A stretch of 64,000 nucleotides of DNA from contig CAVZCC010000001.1 in assembly GCA_963773765.1 (NCBI GenBank), positions 1,426,001-1,490,000 of the forward strand. The letters run 5' to 3'. Position numbers and translations under genes: made by a program. Of this stretch, positions 15,087 through 23,560 are shown in pieces; the stretch's first letter is position 1; each line of letters starts with the position of its first letter. Source of the DNA: CAVZCC01 sp963773765. GTDB lineage: Bacteria > Actinomycetota > Acidimicrobiia > Acidimicrobiales > Microtrichaceae. The notes beneath the pieces are model-generated. The model saw only the letters and a list, made by a program, of their open reading frames with translations, ran no database searches and was not told the origin of the DNA.

Positions 15087-17679
15087 TCCCGGGCGGGGCG
15101 GGGGCGGCCCGTTCCTCCAACGCCTCGGTCACGACCTTCTCCAACGGGCGGGACCGACCCTCGTGCCACTGCCGTTCGAAGTGGCCGGGGTCGACCCGCT
15201 CCCGCAGCGCCGCGACGTTGGTGTCGACCAGGTCGCGCAGCCACGGCAGCACGGTCAGCCCGGTGGACTCCCGCAGCACCTCCGCCGCGCCGTGCAGGAG
15301 CAGGGCCCAGTCGTCGTCCCCGGAGGACGAGTCCAGGCAGGCGAGGAGCGTGATCGAGTCGGACAACCCCCGGCCGTCGCGCACCGTCCACCGCTGCCGG
15401 AGGCTCTCCACCACGTCGACCCGGGCCGCGTCGTACTCCTCCTCCAGGAGGTGGATGACGGCCGAGCTGAAGCGGACCCAGGCGATGGCCCAGGGCACCC
15501 CCTGACGCTCGGCCCGCACCAACCCGGACGCCAGGAGTGAACGCGCCCCCTCCATGTCGCCCCGGAGCAGGGCAACGTGGGCCAGCCCGAACTCCTCCCA
15601 GCCCACCAGGGGCTCGCTCCCGACCCGCCGGCCGATCGCCCCGCCCTCCTGGAAGAGGGCATCGGCCTCCTCGGTCAGCTCCAGGTTGAACGCCACGTTG
15701 CCGGTCATCACCAGCGCCCACCCCAGGTTGAGCGGGTCGTCGAGCGTCCGCCAGCCGGCGACCCCGTCGCGCATCAGCGCGATGGCCCCGTCGAAGTCCC
15801 CCAGCAGCGCGGTCAGCCAGCCGAGGGCCATCCGTCCCTGCGCGACCGACGGCGCGACCGTCCCGGCCGGGACCATCTCCAGCAGCGACCGCAACCGCTC
15901 CTGGCCCTCCCGCATCTGGGACCCGGTGTCCCACAGGAGCCACTGCGACGCGGCCCGCAGTCCGTCGTCCCACCGGCCCGTGGCACCGGCCTCGTCGAGG
16001 GCCACCCGAAGGTTGTCCAGCTCGCGCTCGAACACCGCCAGCCACGAGCTCATCTCCGAGGTCCAGAACGACTCGATCGGATGGTCGAGCAGCTCCACGG
16101 CCCAATCCAGGTAGCGCCCGCGCACCGCCGGCGCCTCACCCGACTCCTCCAGCCGCTCCAGGCCGTACTCCCGGATGGTCTCGAGCATCCGGAACCGGGT
16201 GGGAGCGACCGAGACGTCGGCCTCGCTCACCAGGAGCGACTGGTCCACCAGGGTCTCCAACAGGTCCAGCAGGCCCGGCGCGGCCACCTCCCCGCCCTGG
16301 CAGACCGACTCCACCGCGTCCAGGCTGCAGCCGCCCGCGAAGACCGACAAGCGCCGGAACAACGCCTGTTCCGCTGGTGACAGCAGCTCGTGGCTCCAGT
16401 CGATCGTGCGGCGCAGTGCGTGGTGCCGCTCGGGGGCGTCCGCCGTCCCGCCGTCCAGCGCGTCCAGGCCGGCGTCGAGGTGGGCCAGCAGGTCCTGCGG
16501 GGTCAGGAGGCGGAGACGGGCCGCGGCCAGCTCCAGGGCGAGGGGCAGGCCGTCCAGCCGGTGGCAGATCTCGGCCACCACGGTCGCGTTGGTGTGGTCC
16601 ACGCGGAACGTGGGACGGACCCGTCGGGCGGCCTCGACGAACAGCTCCACCGCCGGGGAGGCCTCCACCGCGTCGGGACCGGCGGCGGCCTCCGCTCCCG
16701 GCAGCCCGAGCGGCAGGACCGGGTAGTCGTGCTCCCAGCGGAGGTGGAGCGGCTGGCGGCTGGTGACCAGCAGCTTCAGCCCGTCCGTCGCTCCCAGCAG
16801 GTCGGACAGGTCGGGGGCGGCGCCCAGGACCTGCTCGAAGTTGTCCAGCACCACCAGGGGCTGGCGGCCGCCGAAGACCTGCCCCAGCGCCTCGATGAGG
16901 GTCCGGTTGTTCGACTGGCGGACGCCGAGCGCCCCGGCCAGGGTCGGCAGCACGAGGGCCGGGTCCCGGATGCCGCTGAGGTCCACGAACCACACACCGT
17001 CGGGGAAGGACCGTTCCAGGTGGCCGGCCAGGTGCAGCGCCAGCCGGGTCTTGCCCGCACCGCCGGCACCCACCAGGACCACCATCCGGACGTCGTCCCG
17101 ACGGAGGAGTTCCGCGGCGCCCGCCGTCTCGACCGACCGCCCGATGAGGCGGCCGGGCGGGGACGGCAGGTGCGCCGCGGACAGCGATGCCCGTTCCGAC
17201 GGCGGGTGGGGTTCCGACGACGTCTCGAACCGCTCGGTGAGCAGCAGGGCCAGGTCGTTCTCCAGCAGTTCCCGCAGCTCGTCGACGGAACCGAACCGCC
17301 GGTACGACGTGTCGCCGTCGTCCCGGATGCGGTTGAGCAGGTCGTCCAGCCTGGGCTCCCTGGCGTCGGCGGGCTCCTTCAGGTACAGCAGCTTGGGGTG
17401 TGCGGCGGCCAGGACGTACTCGTCCTCCAGGCCGGAGACGTCCATGTCCGGGGCCACCCACCCGTAGCGCTGCCAGTAGAGGCCGACGAAGACATGGCTC
17501 TGCTCCAGGTAGGCCCGGTAGAGGTCCCGGGGCGGGTGCGGCCGGGCCCCGAGCTCGAACATGACCGGCACCATCCGGAGCGACTCCACCGCGGACCGGG
17601 CCGCGACCCGCTCCGGTGCCAACTCCTCGAGCGTCGAGCTGACGAACACTCGGAGACGCTGGTCGGGCGTCCGGATCAT
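15076..17679 (-). CDS. DUF4062 - STAND NTPase (NB-ARC/AfsR-type) - helical repeat protein
   Basis: This 867-residue protein has three parts. Residues 8-100 match DUF4062 (RVFVSSTLEELAPER...RAYLEQSHVFVGLYWQRYGW...LEDEYVLA). Residues 195-480 form a STAND ATPase: P-loop GAGGAGKT (204-211), Walker B QPLVVLDNFEQVL (about 273-285), LLVTSRQPL and GLPLALELAAARL. The remainder, after FRMLETIREYGLERL, is TPR-like helical repeats. STAND proteins are inactive until a ligand is sensed by the repeats and are used in transcriptional control, programmed death and phage defence. DUF4062 may be a TIR-related module (family knowledge, to be tested). A TAACAT box 7 nt before ATG 17679 implies a leaderless mRNA. 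No partner gene is adjacent. Confidence 0.88.
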   Translation of the reverse strand: MIRTPDQRLRVFVSSTLEELAPERVAARSAVESLRMVPVMFELGARPHPPRDLYRAYLEQSHVFVGLYWQRYGWVAPDMDVSGLEDEYVLAAAHPKLLYLKEPADAREPRLDDLLNRIRDDGDTSYRRFGSVDELRELLENDLALLLTERFETSSEPHPPSERASLSAAHLPSPPGRLIGRSVETAGAAELLRRDDVRMVVLVGAGGAGKTRLALHLAGHLERSFPDGVWFVDLSGIRDPALVLPTLAGALGVRQSNNRTLIEALGQVFGGRQPLVVLDNFEQVLGAAPDLSDLLGATDGLKLLVTSRQPLHLRWEHDYPVLPLGLPGAEAAAGPDAVEASPAVELFVEAARRVRPTFRVDHTNATVVAEICHRLDGLPLALELAAARLRLLTPQDLLAHLDAGLDALDGGTADAPERHHALRRTIDWSHELLSPAEQALFRRLSVFAGGCSLDAVESVCQGGEVAAPGLLDLLETLVDQSLLVSEADVSVAPTRFRMLETIREYGLERLEESGEAPAVRGRYLDWAVELLDHPIESFWTSEMSSWLAVFERELDNLRVALDEAGATGRWDDGLRAASQWLLWDTGSQMREGQERLRSLLEMVPAGTVAPSVAQGRMALGWLTALLGDFDGAIALMRDGVAGWRTLDDPLNLGWALVMTGNVAFNLELTEEADALFQEGGAIGRRVGSEPLVGWEEFGLAHVALLRGDMEGARSLLASGLVRAERQGVPWAIAWVRFSSAVIHLLEEEYDAARVDVVESLRQRWTVRDGRGLSDSITLLACLDSSSGDDDWALLLHGAAEVLRESTGLTVLPWLRDLVDTNVAALRERVDPGHFERQWHEGRSRPLEKVVTEALEERAAPAPPGIST

Positions 17680-17686
17680 CCCGGTG

Positions 17687-17692
17687 ATGTTA
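17687..17692 (-). promoter_or_regulatory. Leaderless -10 box TAACAT
   Basis: TAACAT on the minus strand ends 7 nt before ATG 17679 of the STAND NTPase gene. Confidence 0.5.
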
Positions 17693-17702
17693 CCGGCGGC
17701 AC

Positions 17703-17719
17703 CGACGGCGACGCCGTCG
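17703..17719. terminator. Hairpin downstream of the sigma-factor gene
   Basis: CGACGGC-GAC-GCCGTCG forms a 7-bp perfect stem 11 nt beyond the sigma-factor stop on the minus strand. There is no T-tract; termination is a guess. Confidence 0.35.
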
Positions 17720-17729
17720 ATCGCGGGCC

Positions 17730-18648
17730 TCAGGCAACGTCGGGACCACGGTCGAGCGCTGCGAGCTTGTCGGGGTTGAGCACCATGCGGATGGCTGCCA
17801 CGCGACCCCGCTCGTCACGGTCCGCGGCCAGCACCATGTCCATGCCGGGTGACCGCACCACCAGCAGCGGGGGCGGCGTTGAACGACTCGATCGCGAACC
17901 GTGCGTCGTCCGGTACCCGCGTGCCCAGGTTGACCAGCAGCCGGCAGACACGGTCCGGACCCAGCACCGGGCGGCGGGCGGCGTGGCGATCGGGTCCACC
18001 GTCGCTGGTGAGCACGACATCCGGCGACAGCAGGGCCAGCACACCGTCGACGTCGCCCACCGCGATGGCTGCCACCAGGTCGGCCAGGAGCACCTCGTCG
18101 GCCGCGGTGGCGGCCGCCCGCTCCTCCCGGACCTTGCGCCGGGCCCGGGACGCGATCTGCCGGCACGCCTCCGGGGTCTTGTCCACCGCGGCGGCGATCT
18201 GGTCGTAGGGCTCGCCGAAGACGTCGGCGAGCAGGAACACCGCCCGTTCGGTGGGGCCCAGCCGGTCGAGCACCACCAGGAACCCGAGCGTCAGCGATTC
18301 GGACAACTCGGCCCGCTCCGCCGGGTCCGGACCGCCCGCGGGGCCGGGCCGGGACGCGGTGGGCACCGGTTCGGGCAGCCACGGTCCCACGTAGTCCTCG
18401 CGCCGCCGCTGCTGGGCCCGCAACCGGTCGATGGCGAGCCGGGAGGTGACGGTGGTGAGCCACGCCGCCGGGCGGTCGATGGTGCCCGCCGGTGCCCGGG
18501 AGAACCGGATCCAGGCCTCCGACACCACGTCCTCCGCGTCGGCGAGCGAGCCCAGCATCCGGTAGGCCAGGCCGGTCAGGCGGGCCCGCTCGGCCTGGAA
18601 CTCGGCGGCGGGCCCGGACGCGGGCTCGAGGCGGTCCATGGCCCTCAT
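17730..18648 (-). pseudogene. ECF41-type (SigJ-like) RNA polymerase sigma factor, one frameshift
   Basis: Region 2 (LTGLAYRMLGSLADAEDVVSEAWIRF) and region 4 (LGPTERAVFLLADVFGEPYDQIA) are clear. The linker has YVGPWLPEP (WLPEP at about 90-94) and the C-terminal SnoaL-like extension has LTSDGG and NPDKLA, the three hallmark motifs of group ECF41. The last 50 residues are out of frame: adding one base to the five-G run at 17869-17873 restores ESFNAAPPLLVVRSPGMDM. ECF41 factors lack a separate anti-sigma factor and are tuned by this extension. ATG 18648 overlaps, as ATGA, a TGA that would end the FAD gene if the upstream six-base C run had five. Confidence 0.83.
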
Positions 18649-19971
18649 CCTGCCCGTCCCGAGGACAGCGAGGGGGGCGTCACCGGCCCCGGCCACGGCT
18701 GCGGCTGCCAGCGTGCCGGCCCACTCCCCACTGGCGAAGGAGGCGTCGGCCAGCAGACCCTCCGGACCGACCCAGTCCCCGGCCAGGAAGAGCCCGGGGC
18801 GGCCCGGCACCTCCACCGGAGGACGGCCGGGCAGGCCGCCGGTCGCAGCGGTCGGCACGGCCGGCGAGACGACCATCCGGTGCAGGAACCGGCTGGCCAC
18901 CACGTCGGGGGACCGGATCCCGGACCGCCGGGCCAGGTCCTCCAGGTCGGCCCGGTCCCCTGCGGGGTCCCGAACCCCGTACCGCATCAGGTGGACCACC
19001 TGCACGCCGGGTGGCGCCAGTCGGGCCGGGGGGCTGTGCACCGACAGGTAGACCGGGTCGTCGATGCCCAGGACGAACCGCCGTGGCACGGCTGCGGCCA
19101 CCGCGAGCTCCAGGCACGCCACCGCGCCGGCGAGCACGTGCTCGGGCGTGATGACGGGCCGGCCCAGGATGCGGCCGGCGGCCTCCGGGGTGCCGGGTGC
19201 CAGGACCACGGCACGGGCCCGGACGTCGCCGGTGTCGGTGACCACCCGGTGGCCGGCGCCGTCGGGGGCGACCGACCGCACCGCGTCGCGGGACACCGCC
19301 ATGCCGGACCCCGTGCCACGGCTGAGGAGGGCGTCCACCAGCTGCTGCCAGCCGCCGTCGAGGTACCGCACACCCCCGCGCAGGGCGAGGCGGAGCTGCA
19401 GGGCCGCGGCATCGGCACTGAGCCGGTCCAGGTCGGCCTGGTAGGTGGCGAGCCGCACGAGGGCGGCGAGTGCCGGCGCCAGGTCCGGACCGGCCACCTC
19501 GGACACCCAGTCCGACGCCGACCGCCCCGCCAACGGCGCGGGATCCACCCGCTTCAGGGCGGTGAGCGTGCGGGCCAGGCGGAACTTGGCCCGGGTCGGG
19601 ACCAGGCGGGTCCGCAGGAGCGTGCCCGGCCCGTCCGGCAGGAGCTCGAAGCACCCACCGACCTGGGCCCAGGACCGCCCCGGCGTCGGCGTGGCCCCGG
19701 TGGGTTCGATACCCAGGCCACGGAGCACCCGGCGTCCCGCGCCGTCGGTGTAGAGCGCCCGGGGCCCGCCGTTGAGGTGGACCCGCTCCCCGGCCCGGCC
19801 GGTCACCACCGTGACCGCGGCCCGCCCGCCGGGGCGGCGGCCGTCCAGCACCAGCACCCGGCATCCGGCCCGGGCCGCCACCACCCCGGCGGTGAGGCCG
19901 GCCAGGCCCGCGCCCACCACCACCACATCGGCCTCCCGCGTCGCTCCCTCGTTCCGCCCTGCGTCTGCCAT
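18645..19971 (-). CDS. FAD-dependent amine-oxidase-like (NAD(P)-binding Rossmann) oxidoreductase
   Basis: The protein of about 440 residues opens with ADVVVVGAGLAGLTAGVVAARAG, a dinucleotide-binding loop, and ends with GLFLAGDWVGPEGLLADASFASGEWA, the FAD-contacting C-terminal motif of the flavin amine oxidase/phytoene desaturase superfamily. ATG 19971 has an excellent GAGGAGG Shine-Dalgarno 6 nt upstream. As given, the frame lacks a stop and runs on into the sigma factor; one fewer C at 18672-18677 would end it at TGA 18647-18645. Oxidoreductases are recurrent genomic partners of ECF41 factors, and the promoter upstream matches the ECF41 consensus. The substrate is unknown. Confidence 0.85.
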
Positions 19972-20020
19972 GGCACACCTCCTCGACCGGCCCCCGGGAC
20001 GGGGAGCCTTCGGGGGTGAT

Positions 20021-20047
20021 GACGACCGAAGGCGCCGGAACGTGACA
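20021..20047 (-). promoter_or_regulatory. Predicted ECF41-dependent promoter TGTCACG-N16-CGTC
   Basis: On the minus strand TGTCACG (20047-20041) is followed by exactly 16 nt and CGTC (20024-20021). The published-type ECF41 consensus is TGTCACA-N16-CGTC, so only one base differs. It lies 50 bp before the FAD gene that precedes the ECF41 sigma gene, as expected for an autoregulated ECF41 operon. Confidence 0.72.
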
Positions 20048-20112
20048 CGCCGGCGGGAGGAACCTGTCACAGTGTCGGTCGACGACGGCGCAGCTGACAT
20101 CCGGGGGGACGC

Positions 20113-20994
20113 ATGGGTGACGCACTGCAGGGACGAACGGCGCTGGTGACCGGGGCCGGCCGCGGCATCGGGGCCGACATCGCACGCCGGTTCGCGTCCG
20201 AGGGCGCGGCGGTGGCGCTGGTGGCCCGCACCCTGGGCCGGGGTGACTCGGACCTCGCCGGCTCGCTGCAGGAGGGTGTGGCCGCCATCGAGGCCGCCGG
20301 GGGCCGGGCCGTGGCCATCGTGGCCGACCTCGCCGACGCCGGGGCCGACCCGGGCCGGGTGGTGGGCCAGGCCGCGGAGGCGCTGGGCGCGGACCTGGAC
20401 GTGGTGGTCAACAACGCGGCGGCCTGCTACTACCCCCGCTTCGAGGACACCTCGGACAAGCGGCTCCGCATCGCGTTCGAGGCCAACGTCCGCACGCCGT
20501 GGCGCATCACCGCCGCCGCGGCACCGGGCATGCGCCGGTTGGGCGGTGGGTGGGTGCTGAACATCTCCAGTGCGGCCGCCCTGGCACCCAAGGGCCCCCC
20601 GTTCGAGCTCACCTTCAGCGGCGGGGCGTGTGTGTACGGCGGGACCAAGGCCATGCTGGACCGGATCACCGTCGGCTCGGCCGCCGAGCTCTCCGTGGAC
20701 GGCATCGCGGTGAACTCGCTGCGGCCGGCCGCCGCGGTGGAGACGCCGGGCCAGGCCGCGATGGTGGACCTCCCGGCCCACCTGCTGGAGCCGATGGAGA
20801 CCATGGTGGAAGCGGCCCTGGCGCTGTGCTCCGGCGACCCCGCCACGCTCACCGGACGGGTCACGGACAGCCTCAGCCTCATCCGTGACCTGCGCCGGCC
20901 GGTCCACGGCCTGGACGGCTCCGGCCTGGTGGAGGGCTGGCAACCGGAGGACCTGGACGCCCGGGCCGACTCCCTGCCGGGGGCAGGGCGGTGA
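20113..20994 (+). CDS. Short-chain dehydrogenase/reductase
   Basis: The 293-residue SDR has ALVTGAGRGIGADIA (TGxxxGxG), DVVVNNAAACYY (NNA), LNISSAAAL (catalytic Ser region) and a YGGTK active-site Tyr/Lys pair. A longer than usual C-terminus (RDLRRPVHGLDGSGLVEGW) replaces the common glycine-rich end, as in SDRs acting on bulky hydroxyacyl substrates. GGGGGGAC lies just before ATG 20113. Its stop overlaps the next SDR start as GTGA, so the two are coupled. Substrate unknown. Confidence 0.87.
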   Translation: MGDALQGRTALVTGAGRGIGADIARRFASEGAAVALVARTLGRGDSDLAGSLQEGVAAIEAAGGRAVAIVADLADAGADPGRVVGQAAEALGADLDVVVNNAAACYYPRFEDTSDKRLRIAFEANVRTPWRITAAAAPGMRRLGGGWVLNISSAAALAPKGPPFELTFSGGACVYGGTKAMLDRITVGSAAELSVDGIAVNSLRPAAAVETPGQAAMVDLPAHLLEPMETMVEAALALCSGDPATLTGRVTDSLSLIRDLRRPVHGLDGSGLVEGWQPEDLDARADSLPGAGR

Positions 20995-21746
20995 GCGGCC
21001 CCACGTTCGACCTGACCGGACGGGTCGCGCTGGTGACCGGGGCCGGCCAGGGCGTCGGGGTGGGGATCGCCGCTGCACTGGCGGGTCGCGGTGCCGCCGT
21101 CGCCGTGAACGACCTCGTCGCCGACCGGGCCGACGTCACCGTGTCGGCGCTCACCGCGGAGGGTGCGACCGCGATGGCGGTGCCGTTCGACGTGACCGAC
21201 CCCGCCCGGGTCGCACGCGGCGTGGACGCCGTCGCCGCCCGCCTGGGCCCGGTGGACATCCTGGTCAACAACGCCGGCGTGCCCGAGGGCATGGGCATCG
21301 ACCGGTTCCTGGACATGGACCCGGACCTGTGGGCCCGCTACGTGGAGGTCAACCTCTACGGGTCCCTCCGCTGTGCCCATGCCGTGGCGCCCGGCATGGT
21401 GGAGCGGGGTTGGGGGCGCATCATCCAGATCTCCTCCGCGGCAGGGCGGATGGGGCTGTCGCTCGGGGTCAGCCTCTACGGCGGGGCCAAGGCCGGGATC
21501 GAGGGCGCCATGCGCCACCTGGCGGTGGAGCTCGGCCCGACGGGGGTGACGGTCAACTCGCTGGCCCTGGGGCTCATGGGCAACGTGGACGACCCCGCCA
21601 CCGCCAACATCGTCCGCGGCGTCCCGGTGGGCCGCCTGGGGACCCCCGCCGACGCCGGCGCCGCCGTCGCCTACCTGGCCTCGCCCGAGGCGTCGTGGTT
21701 GACGGGCCAGACCATCCACCTCAACGGCGGCGCCCTCACCGCCTGA
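20991..21746 (+). CDS. Short-chain dehydrogenase/reductase (FabG-like)
   Basis: The 251-residue classical SDR shows ALVTGAGQGVGVGIA, DILVNNAGVPEG, IIQISSAAGRMG, LYGGAKAGIEG (catalytic Tyr and Lys) and the closing WLTGQTIHLNGGALT typical of FabG-like enzymes. GTG 20991 overlaps the preceding SDR stop. The pair probably carries out consecutive or alternative redox steps on the same hydroxy/keto substrate; which one cannot be said. Confidence 0.9.
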   Translation: MSGPTFDLTGRVALVTGAGQGVGVGIAAALAGRGAAVAVNDLVADRADVTVSALTAEGATAMAVPFDVTDPARVARGVDAVAARLGPVDILVNNAGVPEGMGIDRFLDMDPDLWARYVEVNLYGSLRCAHAVAPGMVERGWGRIIQISSAAGRMGLSLGVSLYGGAKAGIEGAMRHLAVELGPTGVTVNSLALGLMGNVDDPATANIVRGVPVGRLGTPADAGAAVAYLASPEASWLTGQTIHLNGGALTA

Positions 21747-21758
21747 GCCCGCCCCCGG

Positions 21759-23445
21759 TCAGCGCAGCGGCGGGGCCAACGGCCGGTACCCCACCCGGCC
21801 GCCGGCTTCGAAGAGGAAGTCGGCAAGGTACAGGACGTGTCGTCCGGTGTTGACGAAGACCCCGGTGACCCCGGCCTGGTGGATGAGGTCCATGGTCGAC
21901 GGGGCGCCGCCAGCCTGCACCGGCGCCTTGCCGTCGGGGAACGGTCCGGAGTTGAAGTCGTACACCAGCGGCGGGGAGGTCGTCCCCACCGTGACCTGCA
22001 CCGTGGAGTCGGCCGGGAGCGGCGGGAAGGTCGCGGGCGGGGAGTTGACGAACATCCCGCCGATCCCGGTGTCCATGAGGATGGTGGCCGGAGCGGTCAC
22101 GGTGCTCCCGCCGGACGGGGTCATCGAGATCGACCCCGGGGCCGTGTCGAAGTCCCCCGGCGTGACCGGGTCCGGGGTGAGGTCGACGGTGTCGAACCCG
22201 GCGACGACACCGGGGGTCAGTCCGGTCGTCACCCCCGAGGCGGACAGGACGTAGCCGGGACTGACCGTCCCCGGGGCACCGGCCAGCTGCACCAGGGCGT
22301 TGTCCGTGGGCGACACCACCTGGGTGGCGGGGGTCGGGGTGGCGCGGTCGAAGCCGACCCCCAGGTAGTGGATGACCGACGGGTCGGGCGGGGTGGTGCA
22401 CCGGGTGGAGGTGGGCGCGCACCCGGAGGAGTACGTCGCCATGACCCGGACCGGGATGGTGGTCGAGGTGCCCGACGCCGTCATGAAGGTGAGCGGGGCC
22501 AGGTACAGGTACCCGGCGTACTGGTCGCCGGAGGGCTCGTAGGACTTGAAGGCCGGTGCCCCGGGACCGATGACGTTGGGTCCGAGCTCGGCGCCGGGCA
22601 CGACCGCACCGATGGACCCGGTGTCCACCGTGAAGCGTGCGACGTGGCCCGGGGGGTGGGCCACGGCCGGCGGCGGGGTGGCCCCGGTGGGCGGACCCTC
22701 GGCGTAGCCCGCCACCGCGGACACCTGCAGACCCCCGGACGAGGCCAGGACCGCCGATGGGCAGTCGGCCGGCGGCGTTCCGTCGGGACACGCCACGGGC
22801 AGCGAGGCGGAGGTGGTCCCCGTGGTCGCCGGAACCCGGGTCAGGGCCACGGTGGTGGCCCCCGAGCGCGACCGACGGCGTCCCGGTGCAGGGGTTGTCG
22901 GCCGATCCGGTCGGCGTGGAGCCCTGGATCGTGACGGGCCCGGCCAGGAAGGACCCGTCGTAGGAGAACGAGAACGACGCACCGGAGGTGACCTGCATGA
23001 CCACCGGCTCGGCACCCGGGGCGGACACCGGCGCCGGGCTGAACCCCGACAGCGCCGCAGCGTTGTAGATGCTGATCGTCACCGGCCGGGTCGGTGACGC
23101 GGTGAGCGGTTCCCCGTTCGCTCCCGACGCGGTGAACGCAACGGTGCGGGTGTCCGGGGTGCCGGTGCCGGGCGGCGTGGCCGGGTTGTCCAGCGGGGCC
23201 ACCGCCGCGAACCCCACGGTGAGTGCGTCCGACGTGTAGGTGCCCACGTTGGCCGAGGCCAGGAACTCCCCCAGCGCCTCCTCACAGGTCAGTGCGGGCT
23301 GGGTCGTCGTCGAGGTCGTCGTCGTGGTCGTGGCGGGATCCGGCCGCGGGTCGGGCCGTGGCGGGGGCACGCACGCCACCAGGGCGACGACGGTGGTGGT
23401 GAGGGCCGCGGCGAGCGCCGGGCGGCGGACGGATCGTCGTGTCAC
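21759..23445 (-). pseudogene. Secreted aspartic-peptidase-like lipoprotein, one frameshift
   Basis: The product starts with a lipoprotein signal (RRPALAAALTTTVVALVAC, lipobox Cys about 25), then a Thr-rich linker. The frame breaks in the five-C run at 22859-22863; removing one base joins SVALG to ATTVALTRVPATTGTT. The second part has two Asp-Thr-Gly motifs, ARFTVDTGSIGAVVPG and ILMDTGIGGMFVNSPP, about 190 residues apart, with IHYLGVGFD between. That is the layout of bilobal pepsin-like folds and of DUF3443-like proteins. A cell-surface protease or protease-derived binding protein is possible; catalysis is unproven. It is convergent with the SDR pair and ends 12 bp from it. Confidence 0.75.
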
Positions 23446-23560
23446 GGCGGGTCCCTGTGCCTCCCGGTGCGGCGGCCTCGTTGGCCACCGAGGCCATCGG
23501 CACCCCGCAGGACCGACTGGAGGAATCCCCTCTCCCCGCTCCCCGCTCCGGACGGACCGC

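Noticed and set aside
16390..20019. A 1,209-codon open frame on the plus strand
   Set aside because: It is antisense to the STAND, sigma and FAD genes, is Arg/Gly/His-rich with no domain, and reflects high third-position GC.
20065..20071. Second, plus-strand ECF41 promoter for the SDR pair
   Set aside because: TGTCACA is exact, but 16 nt later the sequence is GCGC rather than CGTC, so only a -35-like word is present.
17815..21078. A single 1,087-residue protein
   Set aside because: The first 370 residues are a shadow of the SDR on the other strand; a strong Shine-Dalgarno marks ATG 19971 as the true start.
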